Shown: piece after piece, positions 25,009 through 38,151 of the stretch
Layout of the letters: each line of letters begins with the position of its first letter
Position numbering within the stretch: position 1 is the first letter of the stretch
Source of the DNA: Candidatus Leptofilum gracile
GTDB taxonomy: Bacteria > Chloroflexota > Anaerolineae > Promineifilales > Promineifilaceae
Direction of reading: 5' to 3'
Length of the DNA stretch: 64,000 nucleotides
NCBI GenBank assembly: GCA_016713825.1
Contig: JADJOJ010000003.1
Coordinates: 310,001 to 374,000, forward strand
Translations under genes and position numbers: made by a program
The notes under the pieces: model-generated
The model's database searches: none
Told to the model about the DNA's origin: nothing
Seen by the model: only the letters and a program-made list of their open reading frames with translations

Positions 25009-28000
25009 ATGACGGCTTTACTGATCCTCTTCACTTTATCGACAATTATGTTTCTTTTGGTCTGGTGGAACCCAGGTCAGTGGTCGGCAGCCACTGTGCG
25101 ACGCCTGGGCCGCACGGCCCTCTTCATCTTCATTGGGAGTTTGCTGTTTATCGTGAGCAACCGCACTGCAGACGCCCAGGTAAATCCCATTTTGGAGATC
25201 ACCAAGGATTTTGGCGGCAGCACGGCCCTGGACGTGGCTTCCGGGGAAGAGTTTACTTACTACATTGCCTACCGCTGCGCCAGTATTACGCAGGACTGTC
25301 TCAATACCAGCCTCACCGATCTGCTGCCGCCCGAGGTGGTGTATGTGGAAGGTACCGGGCCGATTGGGGATATTACGGCCGTAAACTACGACTCCGGCAG
25401 CCACACCGTCACCGTCAATTTTGTGAATCCGCTTGGGGCAGGCTCCACCGGTATCCTGGAAATTACCGTTAAATTTCCACCAGGAACGCTGCCGGGGACA
25501 ACGGCCGTAAACCAGGCCACCAGCACCACCACCGGCGGCACCTACAACAGCAACCAGGTCACCGCCACCGCCACCGGCGAATTTGAAATGACTATCGACA
25601 AAACCGTCGCCAACGACTTCGATGATGGCGTCATCGGCTCCGACTTTACCACCAACTACAGCCTCAACGTCTGCAACCCAGACGACATCGGCGGCGTTCA
25701 CCTCACCAACGTCACCATTACAGACACCTTACCCACCGAAGCTACCTTCGTCAGCGCCAGCAATGGCGGCGCGTACGATTCTGGCAGCCATACCATCACC
25801 TGGTCGTCCACCAGCCTGGGTGGCAGCCTGCCCAACGTCATTCCCGTCACCAACGGCTGCTCGCTTTCCCTCAGCGTCAATGTTCGGTTTGATCCCGACG
25901 GCCCCGACGGCGTCCCCGGCAACAGCGACGACCCCGTCATCAACAGCACCGTCACCAACACCATGAACATCCACGGCACGCCCGAAGACGGCTCCCCCGA
26001 CTACACCGACACCGACGGCGTAGACCTGCTGCTCATCGGCCCCTACTTCGACGATGGCAACGGCAAAAGCGGCAGCACCCCCTCTAGCTACATCGGTCGC
26101 CCCTTGGAAGAGCTGCCCGGCGGCTCCGTGAATTACACGGTCCGCTACACCAACCAGGGCACCATCACCGCCACCAACGTCACCGTAACCGATACGCTCC
26201 CCGCACAGGTTCGCGTCTCCTCAATTTCCATCCGGCCTATTGTGGACCCGGTCGATGGTTTTTATGAAAGCAATGCCAACCCAGGCGTTTGGTTACCCTT
26301 CCCTGGCAATGGCTACACAGTAAACAGCACCGTACCCGTTGTTAATACCACAACAGCTAGCCCAACCGACATCGAGTTAGCGCCCGGTGACTACCTCACC
26401 GGCATTCGCTGGGAGTTGGGCGATGTGCCGCCCGGCACGCCCACCTGGAGCGCCAGCATTGCCAGCACCATTGATCCTGGCGTGGCTGGGAATATCACCT
26501 TTGGTAACTGCGCCACAACCTCTGCCGACTATATCGAAGACGGCATTCCCGGTACTTCCACCAACAACCAGTGTGTCAACGTCACCACCATCGAAGCCCG
26601 CGCCATTCCTCGCGTGAGCAAAACGACCACGTCCGACAGCCTGCTGCCCGGTGAAGTCACCCAGTTCACCCTGCAAGTTTACAATCCCAGCGAAGCCCAC
26701 AACAACGTGGTGGCCCCGCTCACCCTGGCCGACCTGCTGCCCGCGCGCATGGAAATTGTGGTGCCCGACGGGACGGTTTCCAGCGGCTACAGCGTACCCA
26801 CCGCCACGCAAATCCTGGATGGCGACTGGTTCACCTTTGTCGCCACCGATGGTGCGCCTGCCCCCACCTACGTTTTCACCCCTACCTTCAACGCAGAGAA
26901 TGACACGCTGCTGCGCTGGGAGTGGCCTGCACCTTACCAGATGGCTCCTGGTGAATCAATTACCATTAATTTTTATGCCCGCGTGCTGGATTACACCCGG
27001 CCGCAAAGTTTGGCAAATCAGGGCATTTTGCTGTGGGACGATGCCGCCACCAGCAATGCCCTGCCCTGCGACGGCGACGATGGTGTGGGTGCCTACACCG
27101 ATGCCGACGACGTGGATCAGGATGGCAATAGCGGCGAAGCGGGCTGCGTGGTGACCTTGCCCGTTACGGTGGAAGCGTTTCTGGCGATGGATTCCGAGAA
27201 ATTTGTAGACGGCACGCTGGACATAAACCCTGGCTGGACCGACTACGATTACACCGTCACTGGTGGGGCAGTGGATTGGCGCATGGTGATCACCAACACC
27301 AGCAACGTGACCGCCACCAACATCACCGCTTACGACGTGTTCCCCTACATCGGCGACACAGGCACCATTGACCTCTCCAGCCGGGGCAGCCAATGGCGGC
27401 CTCACCTCATCTTTCCCATCACCGACACGATGGGGTTGCCGATGACCATCTCCTACAGCCAGAGCAGCAATCCCTGTCGCCCGGAAATTTTGCCCAGCGG
27501 CCCGGCGGGTTGTACCGACGACTGGTCGGAAACGCCACCAGCGGACATTACCACGGTGCAGGCGGTGCGCTTTGAATTTTGTGACAGCGGCGGCTGCCTG
27601 GAACTGCCGCCCGACGATGGGTCAGGCGGCGGCAGCCTGGCATTTAACTGGCACATGGTCGCGCCCAACAGTGCCGTGCCGGGTGAGGTAGCCTGGAACT
27701 CGTTTGGCTTTACGGCCGAAGGTGGCGGCCTGAAGCTGCTGCCTTCTGAGCCGATTCGGGTGGGCATTGAGCTGGCGGCCAACACGCTGCCTGGTTACTC
27801 CATTGGCGATTACGTTTGGCTAGACTTGGTGGGGCGGCAGGACGATGGCATCCAGCAGCCAGAAGAAACTGGCCTGAGCGGCGTGCGGGTGGAATTGTGG
27901 AACGCAACAACCAACACCTTTGTTGATTTCCGCACGACTGGGCCAGATGACAATGGGAATCCAGGTTTTTACGAATTTATCAACATTCCCAACGGCAATT

Positions 28001-31000
28001 ATTTTGTGCGCTTTTTCCAGCCGCAGGATGGGTTGAACTATACGTTTAGCCCGGGGGAGCAGGGGGCGGATACGGCCGTTGACGCCAACGGCACCACGCT
28101 CGGCACAGACCCCACCTTCGGCGACTACAGCCAAACCGACGATTTCACGGTAAACAACGCCGACGATTACACCATCGACCAGGGCATGTGGATTGAAGCC
28201 GACTACGGCGACGCCCCGACCGCGTACCCCGTGGCCGCGGCCTCGCAGGCCAACCCGGCTGACGCCGCCCGGCATATCATCGTGCCCAACTTTTTCCTGG
28301 GCAGCGGCGTAGACGCCGAAACCGACGGCCAGCCTACCACCACCGCCTGGGGGGATGATCTGGCGACAGATGATGAGGATGGGGTTTTGTTTGCCACCTA
28401 TCAGGGAACGGCCGCTCTTCCCTCAGCGCTCCTGCTGATCAATCGGAGCAATAACCTCACCCTCACGGCCACCATTCCACCCACCATGACCGGCTATCTC
28501 AACGCCTGGATCGACTTTAACGCTGATGGCGATTGGGACGATTTAGGTGAGCATATTTTTGTCGATGAGGCGCTGAGCAACGGCAGCAATCCGCTGAGCG
28601 TGACCGTGCCGCCAACGGCCGTTGCTGGCACCACCTACGCCCGTTTTCGTTTTAGTTCTGATACAGGGTTGACGCCGGAGGGAACGGCCGTTGACGGTGA
28701 AGTTGAAGATTACCAGGTGCAACTGATGGATTTGCCCGTCAAAAGCGTAATCGATTCCTCCGAGGCGCACACCAGCGGCAATAATCTGGCCATTGGTGAA
28801 ATTGTGCGCTACCGGCTGGCCGTGCCCGTGCCCGAAGGCACCACCACCAATATGGTCATCACCGACACGTTGCCAGCTCGCCTGCAAGTTGTCGGCACGC
28901 CAACCATCACATTCACTGCCGACAGCACGGTTACCTGGAGCGAATTCTCCGTGACGCCCGCCACTTTCAGCAGCGGCACCGATCCGGTGTTCACCCTGGG
29001 CACCGTTACCAACAATGACAGAGACACCGGGACGGAGTACGTCCTGGTTGAGTTCAACGCCCTGGTGCGCAATGACTCAGGCAACCAGCACAACACCACA
29101 CGCAATAACAACTTCACAGTTACCTACGACAACAACTTTAGCTTCACCACCCCCAACGTGCAGATACGCATTGTGGAACCAGATGTGTCGTTGACCAAAA
29201 CGATTACCACCACGCCCAGCGACGCGGGCGATACGATTGTGTACGAAATTGTGGCTACCAACAGCAGCGCCAGCCAACATTGAAACCGCCTTCGAACTGC
29301 TCATCACCGACACGCTGGATGCGAACCTGACGTTGCAAACGGTGAATGTGAGCGAGCCAGCCTACGCCACAGCAACCAACAACAGCAGCATTGCGAGCAA
29401 TCAGGTGAATGTTTCGGTTGATATGCTTGATCCGGGCGATTCTGTAACGGTGACGGTAACGGCCGTTGTCAACGCCACCGCCCCCGTCAACGAAACCATC
29501 CCCAACACCGCCTATCTCACCTACAGCTCCCTGCCCGGTGAAGGTACCACGGGCAACAGCACCGGCTCAGACACGCCCGGCGCGTCTGGCGATGCCGACG
29601 GCGAGCGCAACGGCGATGGCGGCACCAATGATCACTTCGACTCCGACAGTGCCGATGTTGATTTGCAAGCGCCCAGCCTGGACAAGCAAGTATCGCCCAC
29701 CACCTACACCATCGGCGACATACTCACCTACACCGTCGTCGTCACCCTGCCCGAAGGTATCGCTCAAGACTTTGTTTTTGTGGACGATTTGCCCACGGGT
29801 CTGGCCTATCAAAGTCACCAGATCATCACTGCCAGTGGTTCTAGCGGCGGCCTGCTCAGCAGTGATTTCAACGGCACGCTGCCCGCGCCCACCGTCACCG
29901 CCCCCGGCGGCAGCGGAGCCAATCTTACGCTCGATTTTGGCGATACGACCATCACCGCTGACAACAATGCCAACAACAACCGCTTCTTGGTGACGGTAAC
30001 GGCCGTTGTTCTCAACGAACTCGGCAACCAAAATGGCGACACCCTCACCAATACCGCCGAAGTAACCTACACCGCTAACGGCAGTCCCGTCACCCAGGAC
30101 GATTCCGTAGACATTGACCTGGTAGAACCGGTGCTGCAAATCAGCAAGCAGCTCGTCGCCCCTGTACCCGATCCACTAGACGCAGGCAGCAGCATCACCT
30201 ACCAGATTGTGCTGGAACATGCCGCCAGCACCGCCGCCGATGCCTACGACGTGGTCATCACCGACACGCTGCCCAGTACCCTCACAGGCATCACCGTAGA
30301 CAGCGTGGCCGTTAGCGGCATCACCGATCCCGGCTACGATTTGACCAGCGGCGTGCTGCGCGTGCCCGCCAGCGGCAGCTTCGACTTCCCCCAGGGCAGC
30401 GTTATCACCCTCACCGTCTCGGCCACCATTGGCGGCTCGGCAATCCCCGGCCAAACCATCGCCAACACCGCCGGAGCCACCTGGAGCACCCTGGACGGCA
30501 CCCCCGCCGAAGAGCGGGACGGCGGCGGCGACCCCGACGGCAGCGACCTGCTGGACGGCGGCGCACTCGACGATTACGAAGTCGAAGACACCGCCAACCT
30601 CACCGTAGACGGCACCGCCAGCGTCAAAACGCTGGTGGGCACCTCCGCCGGGCACACCAGCGGCAGCAGCGTCACCATCGGCGAGGTGATCACCTACAGC
30701 ATCTCCGTCGCCGTGGCCGAAGGCACAATTCCCTCCCTGGTCATTGTGGATAATTTGCCTGCTGGATTGGAGTATGTGGTAGGAACGGCCGTTGTTAACT
30801 CAACAGGCTTCAACGGCACCCTTCCCACCCCCACCATCACCGCCCCCGGCGGCAGCGGCGGCGATGTTACCTTTACCTTCGCTGGCTTCACCGTCCCCGC
30901 CGACAACGACCCCAGCAACAACAGCTTCAGCGTGCAGCTGCAAGCCGTCGTGCTGGATGTACCCGGCAACGATGGCGTCAATCCCGGCCAAACCACCCTC

Positions 31001-34000
31001 ACCAACAACGCCACCGTGCAAATTGGCAGCGCCACGCCAGAAACGCTCACCCCGGTCAACGTCACCGTCGTTGAGCCACAAATGGCAATCGTCAAAAGCT
31101 TCAGCACCAACGAAGCCTCCCCCAACGACACCATCACCGTGACCCTCACCGTCACCAACACCGGCACCAGCACTGCTTTCGACGTCATCATCGACGATCC
31201 GATTGACAACAACGAGTTCCACACCCTCACCGAAGGCAGTACGCAAGCGGGCTTCACCTTCAGCACCGTGCCCTCCGGCGGCGACACGATTGTGCGCTAC
31301 ACCGGTGGCAGCATCGCCGTGGGCGGCAGCGCCACCTTCACCTTCCAAATGACCCTGGACCCCGACCTGCCGCCCAGCCCGCCCGACCTCACCAACACCG
31401 CCACCGTCACCCAGGCGACCACGCTGGACAGCACCGCCAACGACGGCGACGACACGGAAGAGCGGGACGAGCCGGATGTGGACGACAGCGACGACCTCAC
31501 CGTCATCGTGCCGGACATTGTGCTGACCAAAACCGACGGCATCACCGTGGTGGACCCCGGTGAGCAAATTACTTACACGCTGACGATTGAAAATCAGGGA
31601 ACGGCCGTTGCCACTGGCGTCACCATCACCGAAACCGTCCCGGCCAACACCACCTTCGCGGGCACGGCAGGCTGGACGTGTGTGGGCAGCACCTGCACCT
31701 ACGATCTCGGCACGCTGGGCGTGGGCGCCTCTACGGATGTGGATTTCTCCGTTATTTTTGATGCAAGCCGCCCGCCTGACGTGAATAGTGTGGTGAATAC
31801 GGCCGTTGCCCACGACGACAACACCCACGGCAATGACCCCACCCCCGACAACAACGACGACACCGACACCGACGCCGTCTCCGCCTCCATCGGCGACTAC
31901 GTGTGGGAAGATGTGAACGGCAACGGCCAGCAGGATGACGGCGCAACGGGCATCCTGGGCGTCACCGTCGATCTGTACGATGGCAGCGACAATTTCATCA
32001 CCAGTACCACCACCCTGGCCGATGGCTCCTACATCTTCTACGATCTCGATCCGGGCAGCTACTATCTCATCTTCACGCCCCCCGCTGGCTACGAAATCAG
32101 CCAGCAAAACCAGGGTGCCGACGCCACCGACTCGGACATCGATCCGACCACGGGGCAAACGGCTACCACAAACCTGGTTGCCGCCGAGCACGATCCCGAC
32201 TGGGACGCCGGTCTCTACCAGCCCGCTTCGCTTGGCGACTTCGTCTGGTACGATCTCAACAACGACGGCATCCAGGATGGCGGCAGCGAAATTGGCCTCT
32301 ACAACGTTACCGTGAACCTGTACGACGGCAGCGACAACTTCATCACCAGTACCACCACGCTGGCCGACGGCAGCTACAGCTTCACCGATCTGCCCCCCGG
32401 CGACTACTACATCGAAGTGGTGCCGCCCACTGGCTACACCACCAGCCCGCAGAATCAAGGTGGTGACGATACGGCCGATTCCGACATCGACGCCAGCGGC
32501 CAAACCATCCCCACTGATCTGATCTCCAACGAAGACGATCCCACCTGGGACGGCGGCCTCTACGCCCAGCCCGCCAGCATCGGCAACTACGTCTGGCTGG
32601 ATGCGGATCAGGACGGCGTGCAAGATGCCGACGAGTTCGGCATTCCCAACGTCACCGTCAACCTGTACGACTACGACGACCACCCGCGCGGCAGCACCAC
32701 CACTGCCTTCGACGGCAGCTACAGCTTCACCAACCTGCCGCCCGGCGACTACTACGTCGAGGTTGTGCCGCCCGCCAGCTACACCATCACCACCCAGGAC
32801 GTGCCGGGGGATGATGCGCTGGACAGCGACATCGACGCCACCACCGGCCAAACCATCGTCACCACGCTTGATCCGGGCGAAGACGACCCCACCTGGGATG
32901 CCGGTCTCTACATCGATCCCGCCAGCATTGGTAACTATGTCTGGCTGGATGCCAACCAGGATGGCCTGCAAGATGCCGACGAGTACGGCGTGCCCGGCGT
33001 CACGGTTGAGTTGTACGACAGCAGCGACAACCTGATTGACACCACCACCACCGCCTACGACGGCAGCTACGGCTTTACCAATCTGGTGCCCGGCGATTAC
33101 TACGTGGTCGTCACGCCGCCCGCAGGCTACACCATTACCGATCAAGATCAGGGGGTGGATGATGCCGTGGACAGCGACATTGACCCGACCACCGGAGAAA
33201 CGATTCTCACCACGCTCGATCCCAACGAGGACGATCCCACCTGGGATGCGGGTCTCTACATCGACCCGGCCAGCATCGGCGACTTTGTCTGGCTGGATGT
33301 GAACCAGGACGGCATTCAGGACGGTGGCGAATTGGGTATTGGCGGCGTGACGGTGGACCTGTACGACGGCAGTGACAACCTCATCGACACCACCACCACC
33401 CTGGGCGATGGCAGCTATGGCTTCAGCAACCTGCCCCCAGGCGATTATTATCTCATCGTGACGCCTCCGGCTGGCTACACCATCAGTCCGCAAGACCAAA
33501 CGGCCGAAACGGCCGATTCCGACATCAACGCCTCCGGCCAAACCGCCACAACCACTCTCACCTCTGGCGAGGACGATCCCACCTGGGATGCGGGCCTCTA
33601 CATCCTGCCCGCCAGCCTGGGCGATCTCGTCTGGCTGGATGCCAACCAGGACGGCCTGCAAGACGCCGACGAATTCGGCATCCCCGGCGTGACGGTGAAC
33701 CTGTACGACAGCAGCAACACCTTCATCGCCACCACCACCACCGCCTACGACGGCAGCTACAGCTTCACCAACCTGGCCCCCGGCGATTACCACATCGAAG
33801 TGGTGCCGCCCGCTGGCTACACCATCACCACGCAAGACGCTGGCGATGACGCGCTGGACAGCGACATCAACGCCAGCGGCCTCTCCATCGACACCACCCT
33901 CGCTTCCGACGAAGACGATCCGACCTGGGATGCGGGTCTGCACATCGACCCGGCCAGCATTGGCGACCTGGTTTGGCTGGATGCCAACCAGGACGGTTTG

Positions 34001-37000
34001 CAGGATGGCGACGAGTACGGCATCGGCGGTGTGACGGTGGAACTGTACGACGACAACGACAATTTGATTGACACCACCACAACGGACGGCAACGGTGGCT
34101 ACAGCTTCACCAACCTGCCGCCAGGCGACTACTACGTCCTGGTCACGCCGCCCGCTGGTTACACCATCACTGGCCAAAACGCGGGTGACGATGCGCTGGA
34201 CAGTGACATTGATCCGACACCTGGCCCCACCGGGCCAAACGGCCGTTACCACCCTCGATCCCAACGAAAACGACCCCACCTGGGATGGCGGTCTCTATGC
34301 CCAACCCGCCAGCATTGGCAACTACGTCTGGCTGGACGCCAACCAGGACGGCCTGCAAGACGCCGACGAGTTTGGCATTCCCGGCATCACCGTGAACCTG
34401 TACAACGGCAGCGGCACCTTCATCGGCACCACCACGACGGGTGCCTTTGGCAGCTATGGCTTCACCAACCTGCCGCCCGGCGATTATTACGTCGAAGTGA
34501 TAGCCACGGGCTACACCATCACCCAACAAAACCAGGGCAGCGATGAGGCGCTGGATAGTGACATTGATACGACGACGGGGGAAACGGCCGTTACCACCCT
34601 CATCGCCGGTGAAAACGATCCCACCTGGGACGGCGGCCTCTACATCATCCCCGCCAGCTTAGGCGATCTGGTTTGGCTGGATGCCAACCAGGATGGCCTG
34701 CAAGATGCCGACGAGTTTGGCGTGCCCAACGTCACCGTACACCTGTACGACAGCGGCGACAATCTGCTGGACACAACCAGTACCGACGCTTACGGCAATT
34801 ACAGCTTCACCAACCTGACCCCCGGCGACTACTACGTGGCAGTTGTGCCGCCCACCGGCTACACCATCACCAGCCAGGACGCAGGCGACGACGCGCTGGA
34901 CAGCGACATCGACGCCACCACCGGGCAAACCAGCGTCATCAACCTGGCCTCTGGCGAAAATGACCCCACCTGGGATGGCGGTATCTACACCCCACCGGCC
35001 AGCCTGGGTGACACCGTCTGGCTGGATGCCGATCTGAACGGCACGCAGGACTTTAACGAAGGCGGCGTGATTGCCGTCACCGTGAGCCTGTACGACGGCA
35101 GCGGCAATCTGCTGGACAGCACCGCCACCAACGCCACCGGCTTCTACGAATTCACCAATCTGCCGCCCGGCAGCTACTACGTGGACGTAACGCTGCCCAA
35201 CGGCTACGCCTTCACCACGCAAGACGCCAGCGGCGATGACGCGACGGACTCCGACGTGGACACGACGACGGGCGAAACCATCGTCACCACGCTCATCGCG
35301 GGCGAAAATGATCCCACCTGGGATGCGGGCCTGGTGCCCGCCATCGCCAGCCTGGGTGATTATGTGTGGGAAGATTTGAACGGCGACGGTTTGCAAGATG
35401 TGGGTGAGCCGGGCGTTCAGGGCGTGACGGTTTATCTGTATGACATCACCGACACGCAAATCATGACTGCGACGACGGATGTGAACGGCCGTTACACCTT
35501 CATCGACCTCACCCCCGGCACCTACCACGTCGAGTTTGTTCTGCCTGTGGGCTACAGCTTCACCCTGCAAAACCAGGGCGCAGACCCCGCCGCCGACTCC
35601 GACGCCGACACCACCACCGGACTGACCATCCCCACCGTGCTCACCCCCGGTGAAAACGACGTCAGCTGGGACGCCGGTCTGGTTCAGCCGCTCAATCCGC
35701 TGTTGGCCGCCCTGGGCAACTACGTTTGGGAAGATTTGGACGGCGACGGTATTCAGGACGCAGGCGAACCGGGCGTGGAAAACGTCACCGTGAACCTGTA
35801 CGATACGGGTGGCTTCGTGGACACCACTACCACCGACGCCAACGGCCTCTACCAGTTCATTGACCTGGTTCCGGGCGACTACCACGTGGAATTCATCCTG
35901 CCCGCTGGCTATGACTTTACTCAACAAGACCAGGGTGCCAGCGATACGGCCGATTCCGACGCCGACACGACCACGGGGTTGACCATCCAAACCAATCTGG
36001 TGGCGGGTGAAAATGACACCACCTGGGACGCTGGCCTGATCCAGCAGCTCAATCCCGCCCTGGCGGCCATAGGCAACTACGTCTGGCTGGATGCCGACGA
36101 GGACGGCCTGCAAGACATCGGCGAGCCGGGCATCGAGAACGTGACGGTGAATCTGTACGACAGCAACGACGTGCTCACCGGCACCACCAGTACCGACGCC
36201 AACGGCCTCTACCAGTTTATCGACCTGACGCCGGGCGATTACTATGTGGAATTTGTGCCGCCGACGGGCTACATCCTCACCGGGCAAGACCAGGGTGCCG
36301 ACGACGCGCTCGATTCTGACGCGGACGCCAACATCTTCAGCGCCACCTTTGGCCAAACGATCCCCACCAATCTGGTGGCGGGTGAGAACGACACCACCTG
36401 GGACGCTGGTCTGTACATCCCCAGCGCCCCCTCCACCGCCAGCCTGGGCGATTTTGTCTGGCTGGATGTGAACGTGGATGGCGTGCAGGACGGCGGCGAG
36501 AGCGGCGTAGAAAATGTGACCGTCAATCTGTACACCAGCGGCGACGTGCTGGTAGACACAACCACCACCGATGCGACCGGCTTCTACCAATTCACTAACC
36601 TGCTGCCGGGCGATTACTACGTGGGTTTTATGCCCCCGGCGAACTACGCGCTCACCTTTGCCAACAGCGGCGTGACCGATCTGGATGATTCGGATGCGGA
36701 CCCGGTGAGTGGGCAAACGGCCGTTACCACCCTCACCGCTGGCGAAAACGACCCCACCTGGGACGCAGGCCTCTACCAAACGCTCCGCCTGGGCAACCGC
36801 GTCTGGTTCGATGTGGACAATGACGGCATCCTGGACGCGGGCGAACAGCCGGTGCCCGGCGTGGTCATGGAACTGCTGGATGGCGTGGGCAACCCGGTCA
36901 TCCTGCCCGCCAGCAGCCAGCCGCTCACCACCACCACCAGCACCGACGGCATCTATCTGTTTGATAGTTTGCCCGCGGGCGACTACATCGTGCGCGTGGC

Positions 37001-38084
37001 GGCCAGCAACTTCGACGAGTGGACAGACCCGCTGTACGGTTTTGTCAGCAGCCGCAGCAACCTGGCGGTTGATCCGGCCGTCGATCCGGACAGCAACCAG
37101 AGCGATGTGGACGATAACGGCCGTAACAACCCAGACCCGGCCAACGGTGGTATCGTTAGCTATCCGGTCACCCTCACCGTGGGCGGTGAACCGACCAACG
37201 AGGGTGCCGACGAAGACGGCGACTTCCCCAACGCCGACAGCAACCTCACCGTAGATTTCGGCTTCTTCGAGCGGCTAACGCTGGGCAACTACATCTGGCT
37301 AGACAACAACGAGAACAGCACCATCGATCCCGGCGAGCCGGGCGTGGGCGGCGTAATCGTTTACCTGCTGGATGGCAACGGCAATCCCATACGCCATCCG
37401 CAAACCAACCAGCCGATCCAAACCAGTACCAACCAGAGCGGCTACTACCAGTTCACCAATCTGTACCCCGGCGAATACCGGGTGCTGGTTGGCGCAGAAA
37501 ACTTCCAGCCGGGCGGTGCGTTGGAAGGGTATTGGAGCAGCCCCGGCGCGGTAGACCCCGACGACAATTCGGACATCGACGACAACGGTGTGGACGAGGA
37601 AAAGCCGTGGGATACGGGCATCGTCAGCCGGGCGGTGCGGTTAGATTATGATCTGGAGCCGCGCAACAACGACGATACCGACGACAACGACAACACCAAC
37701 CTGACCGTCGATATGGGCTTTGTGGCCACGCCAACGGCCGTTTCCCTCACCAGCTTCAGCGCCACCAACCTGGGCAACCAGCAGGTACGTATCAACTGGA
37801 CCACCGCCTCCGAGCTGGACAACTTCGGCTTCCGCCTCTACCGCAGCAGCAGCAACAGCTTTGCTGGGGCCACCCAGATTCACTTTGAGCCAACGGCCGT
37901 TCCCAACGGTACCGGCCCCGGAGCCAGCTACAGCTACACCGACGATGTGCCCGGTACCGGCACCTACTACTACTGGCTGGTCGATGTGGAGACGGATGGG
38001 GATACGGCCGTTCACGGCCCCGCCATCGCCAACGTCACGCCATTCTTCAATGTTTACCTGCCGTTGGTCATCGGCGGCAACTGA
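25009..38084 (+). CDS. Giant DUF11/GEVED/SdrD_B surface protein, about 4,355 residues after two frameshift corrections
   Basis: An N-terminal hydrophobic export segment (to about residue 57, ...NRTADAQ) is followed by many DUF11-type beta domains (TNTGTSTAFDVII; TIENQGTAVATGVTI). One early SdrD_B unit and a GEVED domain (ADYGDAP...GEVEDYQV, about 28.2-28.7 kb) come next, then more DUF11 domains, 16 further SdrD_B units from 31887, a fibronectin-like domain (TAVSLTSFSATNLGNQQVRI) and the tail VYLPLVIGGN. Two single-base insertions split it: CC at 29274-29275 and GGG at 34232-34234. Reading resumes at once in the next frame, with domain continuity, both times. SdrD_B loops such as DANQDGLQDADE should bind Ca2+. 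The protein is a rod-like adhesin or S-layer-type stalk. AAGGA lies upstream of the ATG. Confidence 0.8.
31887..37640 (+). repeat. Array of 16 SdrD_B repeats (about 342-375 bases per unit)
   Basis: Units start near 31887, 32227, 32576, 32924, 33272, 33614, 33956, 34311, 34656, 35001, 35348, 35708, 36066, 36441, 36787 and 37278, with the core S-[IL]-G-[ND]-[YFL]-VWLD-N-DG-Q. The central units (32.5-35.3 kb) are nearly identical in DNA, which points to recent duplication or gene conversion; the last two are diverged. The unit starting at 33956 is 355 bases against 342-348 for its neighbours. That is 9 in-frame bases plus one extra, which places the frameshift there. Confidence 0.85.
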
Positions 38085-38092
38085 AAGAGGTA

Positions 38093-38149
38093 ATTGGGTA
38101 ATTGGGTAATTACGTAATTTACCCAATTACTCAATTACTCAATTACTTC
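38093..38149. repeat. TAATTGGG hairpin between giant gene and C25 protease gene
   Basis: TAATTGGGTAATTGGGTAATTACG is mirrored by TTACCCAATTACTCAATTACT, giving a long A+T-rich hairpin of repeated short words. It occupies nearly all of the 67 bases between the two genes. Confidence 0.6.
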
Positions 38150-38151
38150 CC

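Noticed and set aside
24990..25472. Alternative 160-codon frame at the start of the giant gene
   Set aside because: It has no recognisable domain and overlaps the well-supported giant reading frame, which carries the export segment and DUF11 domains.
30800..34279. Open minus-strand frame of 1,159 codons opposite the SdrD_B gene
   Set aside because: It mirrors the repeat array exactly, has no start signal, no domain and repetitive low-complexity content. It is a shadow of G+C-rich codon use on the plus strand.
34659..36779. Open minus-strand frame of 706 codons opposite the same gene
   Set aside because: Same reason: antisense shadow with period-116 repetition inherited from the sense protein.
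31887..37640. Regularly spaced similar units that might suggest CRISPR or satellite DNA
   Set aside because: Units are about 345 bases and coding, with conserved protein motifs; there are no short repeats with unique spacers and no cas gene.
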